From NCBI GenBank assembly GCA_030145205.1, contig JAQYVZ010000003.1, forward strand, positions 62,001 to 126,000: a stretch of DNA of 64,000 bases, given 5' to 3'. A model generated the notes under the pieces. It saw nothing but the letters and a program-made list of their open reading frames with translations, did no database searches and was not told the DNA's origin. Within the stretch, counting starts at the first letter, position 1, and each line of letters begins with the position of its first letter. The position numbers and the translations under genes were made by a program. Below are positions 54,432-62,863 of this stretch, in pieces. This stretch comes from Desulfuromonadales bacterium. Its GTDB lineage: Bacteria; Desulfobacterota; Desulfuromonadia; Desulfuromonadales; BM103.

Positions 54432-54464
54432 TAAAAAGCGCCCGCCAGTCTCCTGGCGGGCGCT
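54432..54464 (-). terminator. Terminator of the small membrane-protein gene at 54492
   Basis: AGCGCCCGCCAG and CTGGCGGGCGCT pair perfectly around a short loop and are followed by five U residues on the minus strand. Being symmetric it may also stop the lipoprotein transcript. Confidence 0.85.
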
Positions 54465-54491
54465 ATACAATCAGGCAATCTGAACGTCGCC

Positions 54492-54797
54492 TTATTTTTC
54501 CTTATCTATTGTGTATACCAGGGGGTCCGAAAAAGAGTATTTTTTACCGCTCACCGAACCACGATCCTCTGCGATCGCCTTGCGGATCGCCACAGCAACC
54601 TTGAAATAGGGAATGGAAGAGGCCAGACCGAGGGGGATCAACGTCAGTCCGATGACATAAAAAATCCTGAGGTCCAGCAGCATCGCCGCCAGGATCAATG
54701 CCCCGGCCACCAAGTTAATGTAAAAACCGAGCGCATTCAGCTTACAGGTCAGGATAATCTGGGTCTCCGTCTCCTGGCGATCGACAAACAAACTCAT
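54492..54797 (-). CDS. Two-helix membrane protein, unknown (101 aa)
   Basis: 101 residues with two adjacent hydrophobic segments (LGFYINLVAGALILAAMLLDL and FYVIGLTLIPLGLASSIPYF) and a charged C-terminal half (AIRKAIAEDRGSVSGKKYSFSDPLVYTIDKEK). Monocistronic, closed by a terminator, divergent from a DUF4136-type lipoprotein gene. No family recognised. Confidence 0.65.
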   Translation of the reverse strand: MSLFVDRQETETQIILTCKLNALGFYINLVAGALILAAMLLDLRIFYVIGLTLIPLGLASSIPYFKVAVAIRKAIAEDRGSVSGKKYSFSDPLVYTIDKEK

Positions 54798-55151
54798 ACT
54801 AACAACCTTTCCCGCGTCAGTCTCTACGCGAAATAACGGCCCCGTTCAGCGGAATCAAGGAACAGACCCTGTCTGCACAGGAACCTGCCAGCAAAGAGCA
54901 TCTCCTGCTGATGGGACGTTATCAATGGTGTGAAGCACCCTATGTTACAGCAGTCCTCCAACACCAGATTATAGAAGATTTTTTTGTTTGCCATGATCCG
55001 CAATCATGGCCGGCCTGTCAAGAAATGAAACCGCTCCTGTCAACACCAACCGGGCAAAACAACCCGCATCTTCGACCTTCTCGTATGGTACAAAACTTGC
55101 TATTTTAATAACGATTATTTTTCTGAGTGCCCACGTCATAAAGGAGACATG
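54798..55151. other. Divergent intergenic region
   Basis: About 350 bases with no supported gene. It should hold promoters for the membrane protein at 54492 (minus) and the lipoprotein at 55152 (plus). AT-rich near 55090-55130; no decisive boxes. Confidence 0.4.
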
Positions 55152-55943
55152 ATGGACTTTTTCAAAATCATTCGCTGGGGGCTTTGCCTGCTGGCAGCCT
55201 GCAGCTTCGGCTGTGCTGCTGTCAACGTCGATGTCGGTTCGACAATCGACTGGAGCAAGGTCTCCACTGTTACTCTGCAGCCCCCTACTGAAGACCCCTG
55301 GCAACTCGCCCCCGAGATCCGTAACGAGTTGCAGCAGACGGGCTTCACAGTGCTTGCGACGAACGACACCAGCGCAGACCTGCTGGTCCGCTACTTTACC
55401 AAGGAAGGTCCCGACCTGAACTCTGATGGTGACCTGTTGACCCGTCTGAAAAGCTTCCACGTCCAGTTCGTTGACCCGGCTACCAACGAGAACGTGGCGG
55501 TCGTCGATTATTTTTATGCGGACACCATGGCTGACCCGGCAGACGACAGCGTCTCCCTGGCCTTTGCCGAATTGCGTCGCGATATTCAGGCGGGCCGGAG
55601 TGTGACCACACCAGCGGCGCCGACCCAAGTGGCGGCACCGGAGCCGGCACCAGCCGTCGCCGAACCGTCCCAGCCCCAAGTGGAGGCAACGACACCACAG
55701 CAAGACCCCCAACCGGCCCAAGTGGCTCCGGCTGAAATAACCGTTCAACCCGCTGTCACGCCAAACGAAGCCCCGGCGGTTGCCGAGCAGACTGCTGTGA
55801 GCGTCACTCCAGCCGTCATTCCGACCATCGAAAAAGAGGAGGCACGCAAGATCACCCCGCGCACCGAATCTCCATGGGTTCCGCGATTTCATTCCTGGGG
55901 TTTTGAAGACTGGGGGGATGACGAGACTGTCGACGACTATTAG
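55152..55943 (+). CDS. DUF4136-type lipoprotein with Pro/Ala-rich tail
   Basis: 263 residues. Signal ending CSFGC (lipidated cysteine near 21), then a domain typical of DUF4136 (VDVGSTIDWSKVSTVTLQ..., LAPEIRNELQQTGFTVLATNDTSADLLVRYF, NVAVVDYFYADTMADP). From about 155 to 240 it is low-complexity Pro/Ala/Gln/Val. It ends with an aromatic/acidic tail (FHSWGFEDWGDDETVDDY). The tail could span the periplasm or bind the wall. Of two adjacent ATGs I prefer the second (55152), five bases after AAGGAG. Confidence 0.75.
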   Translation: MDFFKIIRWGLCLLAACSFGCAAVNVDVGSTIDWSKVSTVTLQPPTEDPWQLAPEIRNELQQTGFTVLATNDTSADLLVRYFTKEGPDLNSDGDLLTRLKSFHVQFVDPATNENVAVVDYFYADTMADPADDSVSLAFAELRRDIQAGRSVTTPAAPTQVAAPEPAPAVAEPSQPQVEATTPQQDPQPAQVAPAEITVQPAVTPNEAPAVAEQTAVSVTPAVIPTIEKEEARKITPRTESPWVPRFHSWGFEDWGDDETVDDY

Positions 55944-55968
55944 ACAACTCTTCTGCAGCAAAAGCCTC

Positions 55969-56011
55969 GGCCCGGACAACCTGTCACGCACTGGTTGTCC
56001 GGGCCGTTTTT
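55969..56011 (+). terminator. Terminator between convergent lipoprotein and ext genes
   Basis: Thirteen-base arms (GGCCCGGACAACC and GGTTGTCCGGGCC) pair perfectly over an 11-base loop, followed by G and five U residues. It abuts the last ext gene's stop from the other side. Confidence 0.9.
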
Positions 56012-56834
56012 ATGGCTGGACTTCGGGCGGAACGGCCTCCGGCTGCAGCTCGCGGCCCAGGCGCTCAAACTCGGGCGGCTTCAAAGAGAGCGGCGGCATC
56101 TGAGTCAGTTTACGAATCTTGCGCGGGTTCTTTAACCACTTTTCAAGGTTTTCAATCGTCCAGCGCTGCCCGTCATCGCCAAAGTTCTGGAGATAGTATT
56201 GGGTCAACAATCCCGACAGGTTCGGCCCGATGAGTCCGGTTCCAAGCCCGCCATAGCGTTCCGTCAGGGCGCGATGGCACTGGCCGCACTGTTTTTCGAA
56301 TTCAAGCTGTTCTAAAACACTTTCACCCTCGAAATGTACCACCGCGGGCCGCTCCTGCTCAACCGCACCCTTGCGGCGCGCCCCCGCCAGGATGGCGTTG
56401 ACCAGTTCAATCCGCTGCGCTTCCGAGAAATGAAATTCAGGCATAAACAGCACCGGGTATCGGATGGACTCCTCCAACTCCTCCGGCGAGGCATACTCTG
56501 GAGCCAGGTCGAGATCAGCGGCTAGGCGGTTGCCTTTGCCGTCACTGGCATGGCACCTGCGACAAGCATAATTCTTCAGGTGCTCTTCTCCCTGACGGGC
56601 GACCGGGTTGTTTTCAAGTGTAAAGGCGGCATAACGACCGGCAATCAAGCCGCTATGAGCGATATCGACACGTGTCGTTCCGAGACGACCGGCGTGACAG
56701 TCGACACAACCGCCCTCAGCGACATAATGCACCGGGTGACATTCGAGGCAGGAGTTTTGTGTGGCAGGCGCTTCTGCGGCGCACAAGGGCACCGGCAACA
56801 GCAACGCGCCTAGAAGCCAAAGACAAACGACCAA
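56010..56834 (-). CDS. extS: Tetrahaem c-type cytochrome of the ext-type bc complex (ExtS position)
   Basis: 274 residues. Signal peptide VVCLWLLGALLLPVPLCA, then four CXXCH sites: CLECH, CVDCH, CRRCH, CGQCH. The last two sit in cytochrome c-like contexts (RRCHASDGKGNRL, CGQCHRALTERYGGLGTGLIGPNLSG, with late methionines in MPPLSL as possible axial ligands). It is the final gene of the minus-strand ext-type operon and starts at TTG, overlapping the subunit IV gene by 25 bases. I infer that it takes electrons from the Rieske/cytochrome b core. The symbol rests on gene order, since no lipobox is seen. Confidence 0.8.
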   Translation of the reverse strand: MVVCLWLLGALLLPVPLCAAEAPATQNSCLECHPVHYVAEGGCVDCHAGRLGTTRVDIAHSGLIAGRYAAFTLENNPVARQGEEHLKNYACRRCHASDGKGNRLAADLDLAPEYASPEELEESIRYPVLFMPEFHFSEAQRIELVNAILAGARRKGAVEQERPAVVHFEGESVLEQLEFEKQCGQCHRALTERYGGLGTGLIGPNLSGLLTQYYLQNFGDDGQRWTIENLEKWLKNPRKIRKLTQMPPLSLKPPEFERLGRELQPEAVPPEVQP

Positions 56835-57223
56835 TTTTCACCCCGAAAATACATAGCGATCACCGTCAACAGGACGATGCCGCAGAAACTGAGCAGAGCG
56901 AGCAGGTTGACGGTGCGTTGATCGGCCGGCAACCACTGCGCCTTATCAGCCGGACGACTAATCGGCAGCCAGGGCAGCAGCAGAAACACCAGCCCCAGGC
57001 CGAGAATCAGATAGATCATGGCGTTCGAATAACTGACCAGTTCCTGAGTCCACATCAGGAACCAGGCGGACTTCGACGGATTCGGCACTCGGCCGATGTC
57101 AGCCGGTCCCTGCAAGGGTGCCTGCACGAAAAACGCAAAAAACAGCAGACACAACAGAGCCACGGCAAAAGCGACCTTAACGATGTTGAAAAAATGTGGG
57201 CTGGCCTTAACGTAATCGCTCAT
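56810..57223 (-). CDS. extQ: Cytochrome b subunit IV-like protein (ExtQ position)
   Basis: 137 residues, three helices (VKVAFAVALLCLLFFAFFVQAPL, AMIYLILGLGLVFLLLPWL, LLALLSFCGIVLLTVIAMYF). It matches the C-terminal half of cytochrome b as in b6c complexes, with the quinol-site region in NPSKSAWFLMWTQELVSYSN, though the classical PEWY is replaced by AWFL. It starts at an ATG overlapping the cytochrome b stop (ATGA). Part of the quinol-oxidising core with the b6 and Rieske subunits. Confidence 0.82.
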   Translation of the reverse strand: MSDYVKASPHFFNIVKVAFAVALLCLLFFAFFVQAPLQGPADIGRVPNPSKSAWFLMWTQELVSYSNAMIYLILGLGLVFLLLPWLPISRPADKAQWLPADQRTVNLLALLSFCGIVLLTVIAMYFRGENWSFVFGF

Positions 57224-57855
57224 AGGTAAGGTAAGACCCCCTTGTCTTTGCGAATCCGGTAAAAATGCAGCATGCAAAGAATCAACATGCAGAGCGGTAT
57301 GACCGCAATGTGCAGAACGTAGAAACGCACCAGTGACATCGGTTGACCGACGTCATCCGGCACCAGGAAGCTGCGCAGCAACTCACCGAAGGGCAGAGTT
57401 GCCAACAGGTTCATACCGGTTTGGGTCGCCCACAAGGCCAACTGATCCATCGGCAGCAGGTAGCCGGTATAGCCTTCGAACAGCGCCAGACAGAGGATCA
57501 CAAAACCGATGATCCAGTTGAGCTCGCGCGGCTTGCGATACGCCCCGGTCAACAACACCCGCAGCGTGTGCAGGAACAGCAGAATCAGGAAGGTGTTGCC
57601 GGCCAACCGGTGCAGGTTGCGGACATACCACCCGCCCGGCACGGAGTTCTCCAGATAGAGGATCGACGCGAACGCCCGCTCGGTCGACGGCTGGTAATGA
57701 AACAGCAGCAAGGCCCCCGACAGGATTAGAACCAGGAAGGCCGTAAACGCCAAACCGCCCAGGCAGAAGGTATAGGTCAGGCGCAGGTTGCTGCGCAGGA
57801 CCACCCGCGGGAACAGGTGCCTGATGAATTCCTTGAGAAAATCGTCTTCTTTCAT
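57220..57855 (-). CDS. extP: Cytochrome b6-type dihaem subunit (ExtP position)
   Basis: 211 residues with four helices. Haem-ligand histidines are in NLHRLAGNTFLILLFLHTLR (spacing 14) and FYVLHIAVIPLCMLILCMLHFYR (spacing 15). The 14/15 pattern is that of cytochrome b6 rather than mitochondrial-type b (14/14). GYTGYLLPMDQLALWA is the conserved quinol-site region. The gene overlaps both neighbours by four bases (Rieske and subunit IV), so the three are made together. Carries electrons from menaquinol across the inner membrane. Confidence 0.93.
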   Translation of the reverse strand: MKEDDFLKEFIRHLFPRVVLRSNLRLTYTFCLGGLAFTAFLVLILSGALLLFHYQPSTERAFASILYLENSVPGGWYVRNLHRLAGNTFLILLFLHTLRVLLTGAYRKPRELNWIIGFVILCLALFEGYTGYLLPMDQLALWATQTGMNLLATLPFGELLRSFLVPDDVGQPMSLVRFYVLHIAVIPLCMLILCMLHFYRIRKDKGVLPYL

Positions 57856-58247
57856 ACCATTACGACCAGGGAATCCCCCTGCTCCTCTACCTCCAGGCGA
57901 TGCAACGGTTTATCGGACGGCCCCTTCAACACGGCACCCTCCCGATCGAACACGCTGCCATGGCATGGGCAGACCAGATTCCGCGGGGTGACGTTGACGG
58001 TACAGCCGAGGTGCGTGCAGACCAGGCTCAAGGCGTAGATTTCTTCTTCGCGACGAAACACAGCCACGCGGGACTCACGGTAGACCAGTGCCCCCCGCGG
58101 CGGAATATCGCTCTTTTTGACAGTCAGGAGCGGTTTTTTCTGAGATTCGTCCCCGGGGACCAGGAACCGCCAGACCAGCAGGCCCCAGGCACCGACCAGA
58201 ACTAGTCCCTTGAGGAATCGTCGACGCGATCGACCAGAGTTTTCCAT
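57852..58247 (-). CDS. extO: Rieske iron-sulfur protein (ExtO position)
   Basis: 131 residues. The twin-arginine signal SRRRFLKGLVLVGAWGLLVWRF also acts as a membrane anchor. The 2Fe-2S ligands are in CTHLGC (about 86-91) and CPCHGS (about 104-109). The protein is short, with a compact Rieske fold. Its start overlaps the upstream 9-haem gene by 46 bases. It accepts the first electron from quinol at the periplasmic side and passes it to the c-type cytochromes of this cluster. Confidence 0.93.
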   Translation of the reverse strand: MENSGRSRRRFLKGLVLVGAWGLLVWRFLVPGDESQKKPLLTVKKSDIPPRGALVYRESRVAVFRREEEIYALSLVCTHLGCTVNVTPRNLVCPCHGSVFDREGAVLKGPSDKPLHRLEVEEQGDSLVVMV

Positions 58248-59443
58248 TTCGCTACATAAGCTTTCGTATACGCCACATTTTTCGCCGTGATCAACGCGTA
58301 ACGCGGCAAGTCCACAAAGGAGCCGTTGCTGACCCTCTGACCAGCCTGACTCCAGAAGGAACTCAGACCCAGGCCATCCAGATCAATCCGGTAGATCCGC
58401 TCCTCCTCTTTCTCCATCAGATAGCGGCGGCGGTTATCATGGCAATTATCGCACATGACAGTCCCACTACGCACCGTGTGCGGAAAAAAAGCCTTCCATT
58501 CCGCCTTCAGTAGACGATTTTCGACCGCAGGCGTGCCACCGCCGCGCAGATCGGTGTAATAAGCAATGAATTGCGGGCGGATCGGGCTGATGCGTCCGGT
58601 TGCGTTCACGCCCAGCGGCGGAGCGTTCTGTTGCCTGAGATAGGCGCTGACCAGATATTCACTTTGCTCCTTCGCCTGCAGGCGGTAGCGTTTGAGGACC
58701 TCCTCCTCGCGACCAGTGCGCAGGTAGAAGGTGCCATACTCCTGCGGCGCCCAGGCCGCATGACACGCGTAGCATTCCATGCCGGTCATGTGGGCGGCAA
58801 TCCCATGTTCGATCACCTGCGGGTCGGGTTGGTGACAATCGACACAGTCCCGCGAGGCCTTCTGCCCGTGCAACAGGCTCTGCATCGAATGGCAGTCCAT
58901 GCACTCCATGCCGAGTTCAGCATGAAGGTCCGGCCGCATCTTCAGGGAGGTCTCTCCCAGGAATTCCGCCCCACGCTGATAGCGGGGGTGGTCCTCGCGG
59001 GGAGCCATGCCGAGATACTCCCGGCCGACAAAGTACCCTTTGTGACAGCCCAGGCATTGATTCTGCGTCGCACGCGCGATCCGGTGGCCGTCGCCACCGT
59101 GGCAGTCGAGACAATCGGAGACATGGCAGCTGCCGCAGTTGTTGTTAAAAAACTGCGGGTCAAATGCCTCAAAGCTGTCGGCCACAAACTGTTTCTCCGC
59201 GAGCCGGGTCGTCATCGCCTGATCGAAAATCTGATCGTAGCCGACGTGACAACCGGTGCATCCGTCAGCCCGCGTGGCAAGCGACGACGGCCGCGGCGAG
59301 GCAGCAACGTCAGCACCATGACAGTCTGCACAGGCCAGCTCGGCATGCACCCCGGCAAGAGGCGACGGTCGACTCTCGGTCGCAGCAAACGCTCCGTTAA
59401 GGCTGAGCAGAAGCAGCGCGATTGAGACAAGTATCCAGCGCAT
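58202..59443 (-). CDS. extN: Nonahaem c-type cytochrome (ExtN position)
   Basis: 413 residues. Signal peptide RWILVSIALLLLSLNGAFA, then nine CXXCH sites: CADCH, CTGCH, CGSCH, CLDCH, CLGCH, CMDCH, CVDCH, CYACH, CDNCH. The C-terminal about 120 residues have no haem. Periplasmic and probably soluble. I chose the ATG at 59443 for its signal peptide; the frame runs further into extM, which it overlaps by 47 bases. AAGGAA lies upstream. Likely electron relay between the bc core and ExtM/ExtKL. The symbol is by position. Confidence 0.82.
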   Translation of the reverse strand: MRWILVSIALLLLSLNGAFAATESRPSPLAGVHAELACADCHGADVAASPRPSSLATRADGCTGCHVGYDQIFDQAMTTRLAEKQFVADSFEAFDPQFFNNNCGSCHVSDCLDCHGGDGHRIARATQNQCLGCHKGYFVGREYLGMAPREDHPRYQRGAEFLGETSLKMRPDLHAELGMECMDCHSMQSLLHGQKASRDCVDCHQPDPQVIEHGIAAHMTGMECYACHAAWAPQEYGTFYLRTGREEEVLKRYRLQAKEQSEYLVSAYLRQQNAPPLGVNATGRISPIRPQFIAYYTDLRGGGTPAVENRLLKAEWKAFFPHTVRSGTVMCDNCHDNRRRYLMEKEEERIYRIDLDGLGLSSFWSQAGQRVSNGSFVDLPRYALITAKNVAYTKAYVAKWKTLVDRVDDSSRD

Positions 59444-61250
59444 TATAGTCGAGTTCCTTCTGGTAAATCGGGTCTTTCGGATCGTCATGACAGACCAGAC
59501 AGAGATTGACGGCCAGAACCTTCTTAACTTCCACGGCATTGAACGGCCGCGACTCTTCACGGGTAATCGCCGAATAAGCCCGCACCCGCCCGTACTGCAT
59601 GGTCAGATAACCATCCAGCGGTTTGTCTTCCGATTTTTCGCAAATCAGGGTCGCCTCGATGCTGTTATCTTCCACCACGTGCTGACCGAAGCCAAGGAAA
59701 GCCGGATTGGCGTGGCACTCGGCACAGCCGATCGCTTTCGGTCCGGTGTTGTGTCCGAAAAACGGAGCAAAGCGCAACTGCGGGCGCCCCTTGAAAAGAG
59801 TGACATATTCATCCAGAACTTTTTTGCCCTGGGGATCAATCACCGTCACAAAAGTCTGGCAGCCTGGCGTCACCGTTGAAACTTTCCCGCGCTGGTTCAA
59901 CGCCAGCGGGAAGGGGTAAAGCATCCGGTAATCTTCAGACTCACTGAACCGTCCTGGCGTCTTAACGCCCTTGATGAAGTCGGTTCCCAATTCTCCCTGA
60001 TCATATTCGGTATGACAACCGTAGCACTGTGCCACGCTGCGCGAGTGGCACGCATAACACTCCATCCGCTCATGACCGACAACGGTGTGCTCCGGCGTGC
60101 CGGTGATCACCTTGCTCTCGTGCAGTTTGCCATCACGTTTGCCCTGCACCCAGATTTTTTCGCCTTCTTGGAACACATTCGAATACTTGCGGCCCTTGGA
60201 TGTCAGCACCATGGCGTCACCCTGCTGCATCCGCCGCGGGTAGTGCGCCGTTTCGCGCAGAGCCTCATCATTCTCCCGACTGATCACGGCGACTTGCGGC
60301 GACACCGTGGCGCTACCATGGCAATCCTCGCAGGCAATTTCAGTCTGCAGGTACATATTTTCATAGGCATAGCCGTCACCCATCACATCCCGCGAGGTAT
60401 GACAGTCGATGCACTCCATCCCCTTTTCATGATGGATGTCTGCCTGGATGCGGGTAATATTACGGGCGCCGCCAATCACTCTCGGTCCGGGGCGCCCCTG
60501 GCGAGTCGGCACCTCGCTGGTATTGCCGTCATTCCAACCCTCGTACGACAAGGCAATCCGACCGCTGCGGTTGTGACAGCGCATGCAGACAGTGTTATCC
60601 GGCAAAACGGCCATGGCGTGGCTGGCCGAGTGAGGCCACTTGCCCTTGACCGTCCGGTCAGCGCCCTGGTAGGTCGTATTGTCGTTATAGGGAAAATGGC
60701 AGGCCGCGCAACCGGAAGCATGACTGCCGCTCCAGATTCGGTTGGACTCAATACCGATATGGCACAGGGAGCAGAACTTGCGGTAAAGCTCGCCGGACAG
60801 GTTGTCGAGTTGGGTGACACTCTTCAATTCCAGTGCTTCGCCGCCAGCGTCATGCACTGCTTCAGGCCGGGTCGCATAGAGAGTGTCATCCTCCCCCTCC
60901 CAGGTGGCCTGGGTGTTCTTGATCATGCCGGTATTAGTGTACATCAGGTTGGCGCGCACCCGTTCCAGCTGGTACGGGTGGCATTTGCCGCAGGTTTTCT
61001 GCCAATACTTCGGATCTGCCGGGTTTTTCGGGCCGAACATGCCGCGATGCGAAGCCTGCTCAGCTGCAGCCAGAGGATCGCCGCCGTGGCAGGAGACACA
61101 CTCCGGGTGCGTCGCGGAGGCAGGCTCCAACCCCTGATGGCACTCGGCACAGGTTGAGCCGTCGCTCTGCTGTCGGCTGCAACCCGCAACACCCAGCAAC
61201 AAGACCACCAGAGCCAATACACATACTGCTGTGAAAATCCTGATGTTCAA
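59397..61250 (-). CDS. extM: Dodecahaem c-type cytochrome lipoprotein (ExtM position)
   Basis: 617 residues. Lipoprotein signal VLALVVLLLGVAGC (cysteine 24). Twelve CXXCH sites: CAECH, CVSCH, CGKCH, CSLCH, CAACH, CMRCH, CIDCH, CEDCH, CYACH, CYGCH, CAECH, CLVCH. The spacing (long haem-free stretches near 125-165 and 410-500) resembles the large multihaem proteins related to OTR and ExtA-like cytochromes. It is preceded by a terminator-like hairpin after extKL, so it may be expressed less. Likely lipid-anchored periplasmic relay. The symbol is by gene order. Confidence 0.85.
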   Translation of the reverse strand: MNIRIFTAVCVLALVVLLLGVAGCSRQQSDGSTCAECHQGLEPASATHPECVSCHGGDPLAAAEQASHRGMFGPKNPADPKYWQKTCGKCHPYQLERVRANLMYTNTGMIKNTQATWEGEDDTLYATRPEAVHDAGGEALELKSVTQLDNLSGELYRKFCSLCHIGIESNRIWSGSHASGCAACHFPYNDNTTYQGADRTVKGKWPHSASHAMAVLPDNTVCMRCHNRSGRIALSYEGWNDGNTSEVPTRQGRPGPRVIGGARNITRIQADIHHEKGMECIDCHTSRDVMGDGYAYENMYLQTEIACEDCHGSATVSPQVAVISRENDEALRETAHYPRRMQQGDAMVLTSKGRKYSNVFQEGEKIWVQGKRDGKLHESKVITGTPEHTVVGHERMECYACHSRSVAQCYGCHTEYDQGELGTDFIKGVKTPGRFSESEDYRMLYPFPLALNQRGKVSTVTPGCQTFVTVIDPQGKKVLDEYVTLFKGRPQLRFAPFFGHNTGPKAIGCAECHANPAFLGFGQHVVEDNSIEATLICEKSEDKPLDGYLTMQYGRVRAYSAITREESRPFNAVEVKKVLAVNLCLVCHDDPKDPIYQKELDYNALDTCLNRAASAQP

Positions 61251-61364
61251 AGAAATCAGATCCTTTTATCCACTTAATTTTCGGAATTCTAGCACAAAAG
61301 CCCCTGTGCTGAACACCAAACAGGCGGGCTGCTGGTCAGCCCCTCCGACAACCTCGCTGCATAT

Positions 61365-61420
61365 AAAAAATGCGGCTGGCTGTTTCCGTAAAAAGGGGGC
61401 TTACGGAAACAACCAGCCGC
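61365..61420 (-). terminator. Attenuating terminator between extKL and extM
   Basis: Twenty-base arms (61372-61391 and 61401-61420) pair with one mismatch over a short loop, followed by six U residues on the minus strand. It lies 36 bases after the extKL stop, inside the operon, and should set a step-down in expression from extKL to extM. Confidence 0.82.
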
Positions 61421-61455
61421 TAATAACAAGAGGCTTTGTACTGGAGACTAAACCC

Positions 61456-62799
61456 CTATTTGCTCACCGTAACCGTCTTGGTGAACTCCTGCCAGAGGAA
61501 GGGGTCACTCTTCATGTTGCCGTACGGCAGGTACCAGAGTTTCACATTAATATTGAGCGTATCGTCGAGCAGTTGACGCTCAATGATCCGGCCATTGTCA
61601 TCTTCGACATCTTCCGTGTAGAAAGGAATCTCGAAGTGTTCTTCGACCTCTTTGCCCGGAGGCAGGCCGGTGTCGTTGATGATGCCACTCTTCTCGTAAG
61701 GACCGCGACCCATTTTGTCGCCGCGGGCAAACTTCTGAGGCATCGGCATGTAGATAATTTCTTCGCTGTAAAGCTCGTCATCTTCGCTATCTGTTGCACT
61801 GACCGACAGAACCAGTCGGTTGGGGGTCGGTCAGCCATCAGGGATGGCGTGGCCGGTGCGGTTGGTCATCTTGACCTTGACGATCGCCTTAGGTGTGACC
61901 AGACGCCCGTCACGCCAGTTGGTACCGTAAGCTTCGACTTCGAAATCAACAGCAGCATCCGACATGACTTTAGAGCGGTAGCTCTGCATGTCGTGACCGA
62001 GGCCGCTCTTCTCCATGTGACATTCCTGGCAGGTCTCGGTGCCGCCTTCAGCGGTGTAGGCCCACAGGTAGCTGCCGTATGCAGTAGCGCACTGGGTCGG
62101 GTTGTCGAGTTCCAGATTGGGGCCGAGGCCGTGGCATTGACCACAGAGAATCGACTCGCTCATGATCGGGCTGACCTTGATTTCCGGATAGTTCTCGTCT
62201 TCGTGCTCACCCTCGGTCGCACCGTAGACTACGCCAGCCTGCGGGTAACCGTCGGTCCACTTGTGGGTGATCGCCATGCGGTTGTGGCAGACCAGGCAGT
62301 TGATGTTCAGGCTCAGCAGGGTTTCCTTGAGCTCCCCGAACTTCTCGTCGTCCTGATTGCGGTAGGCGTCCATCAGGCCGTAAATGTCGCCGATGAATTC
62401 CTTGGCAACGGCATCGGTGGCATCTGCCAGCTGCGGCAGGTGGCACTTGGCACAGCCCATCAGGTGTTCAACTTCAACATCTTCAGGTTTCTCAGCGCCG
62501 GAGAAGGCCCAGGAGAGGACACCGTTTTCCAGGGCGGTTTTCATGGTCGCAGCTGTCCGGCCGGTCCCGTACACGGGACGGGAATGGGCGGAGTTGGACC
62601 AGTCATCGTGAATTTCTTCGTGGCAGTCGATACAGCCGGTCGAGTCGTACATGGCGACCAGCTCTTCAATCGTGGTGGCCTTGCCCTTGGTGGCGGCGAT
62701 AGTGCCGTCCTTGCCGACTCCCGCGGCAAACGCCGGGGTGATCGCCAGGGCAATGGTCGCCACGCAGGCCAAAATCGTGGCCAGCGTAACTTTCTTCAT
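61456..62799 (-). CDS. extKL: Selenocysteine-containing pentahaem cytochrome (ExtKL)
   Basis: Read through an in-frame TGA, the gene gives 447 residues with Sec at 323. Signal peptide KKVTLATILACVATIALAITPAFA; five CXXCH sites (CIDCH, CAKCH, CLVCH, CGQCH, CQECH) all lie before the TGA. The TGA follows the conserved-looking TGHAIPDG and is followed by PTPNRLVLSVSATD. The downstream 124 codons stay open and protein-like (YMPMPQKFARGDKMG..., WYLPYGNM). A stem-loop starts at the TGA itself. Known biology: ExtKL affects selenite and tellurite reduction in Geobacter. Inference: Sec323 is a redox residue in the C-terminal domain. The alternative is a recent nonsense mutation or sequencing error. Confidence 0.85.
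61800..61833 (-). promoter_or_regulatory. Putative bacterial SECIS hairpin starting at the in-frame TGA
   Basis: On the minus strand the 34 bases beginning with the TGA form an outer stem TGACCGAC/GTCGGTCA (8 perfect pairs), an inner stem AACC/GGTT and a GACT apical loop beginning with G. Stem plus apical loop just behind the UGA is what SelB needs. The UGA-to-loop distance is about 13 bases, slightly shorter than usual. Confidence 0.65.
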
Positions 62800-62863
62800 C
62801 TTCGTAACCTTCCTTAAACTCTTAAACGGGGACTTTTAAAACATGCAAACTGCTTGAAATTCT

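Noticed and set aside
61456-61749. Separate small gene starting at an internal ATG (97 aa) after the cytochrome
   Set aside because: It has no ribosome site or signal peptide, and the sequence between the TGA and this ATG is in phase and protein-like. It is better read as the continuation of the same gene.
60012-62817. Long plus-strand frames opposite the ext cytochromes
   Set aside because: Cysteine-motif-rich genes on the other strand explain the lack of stops.
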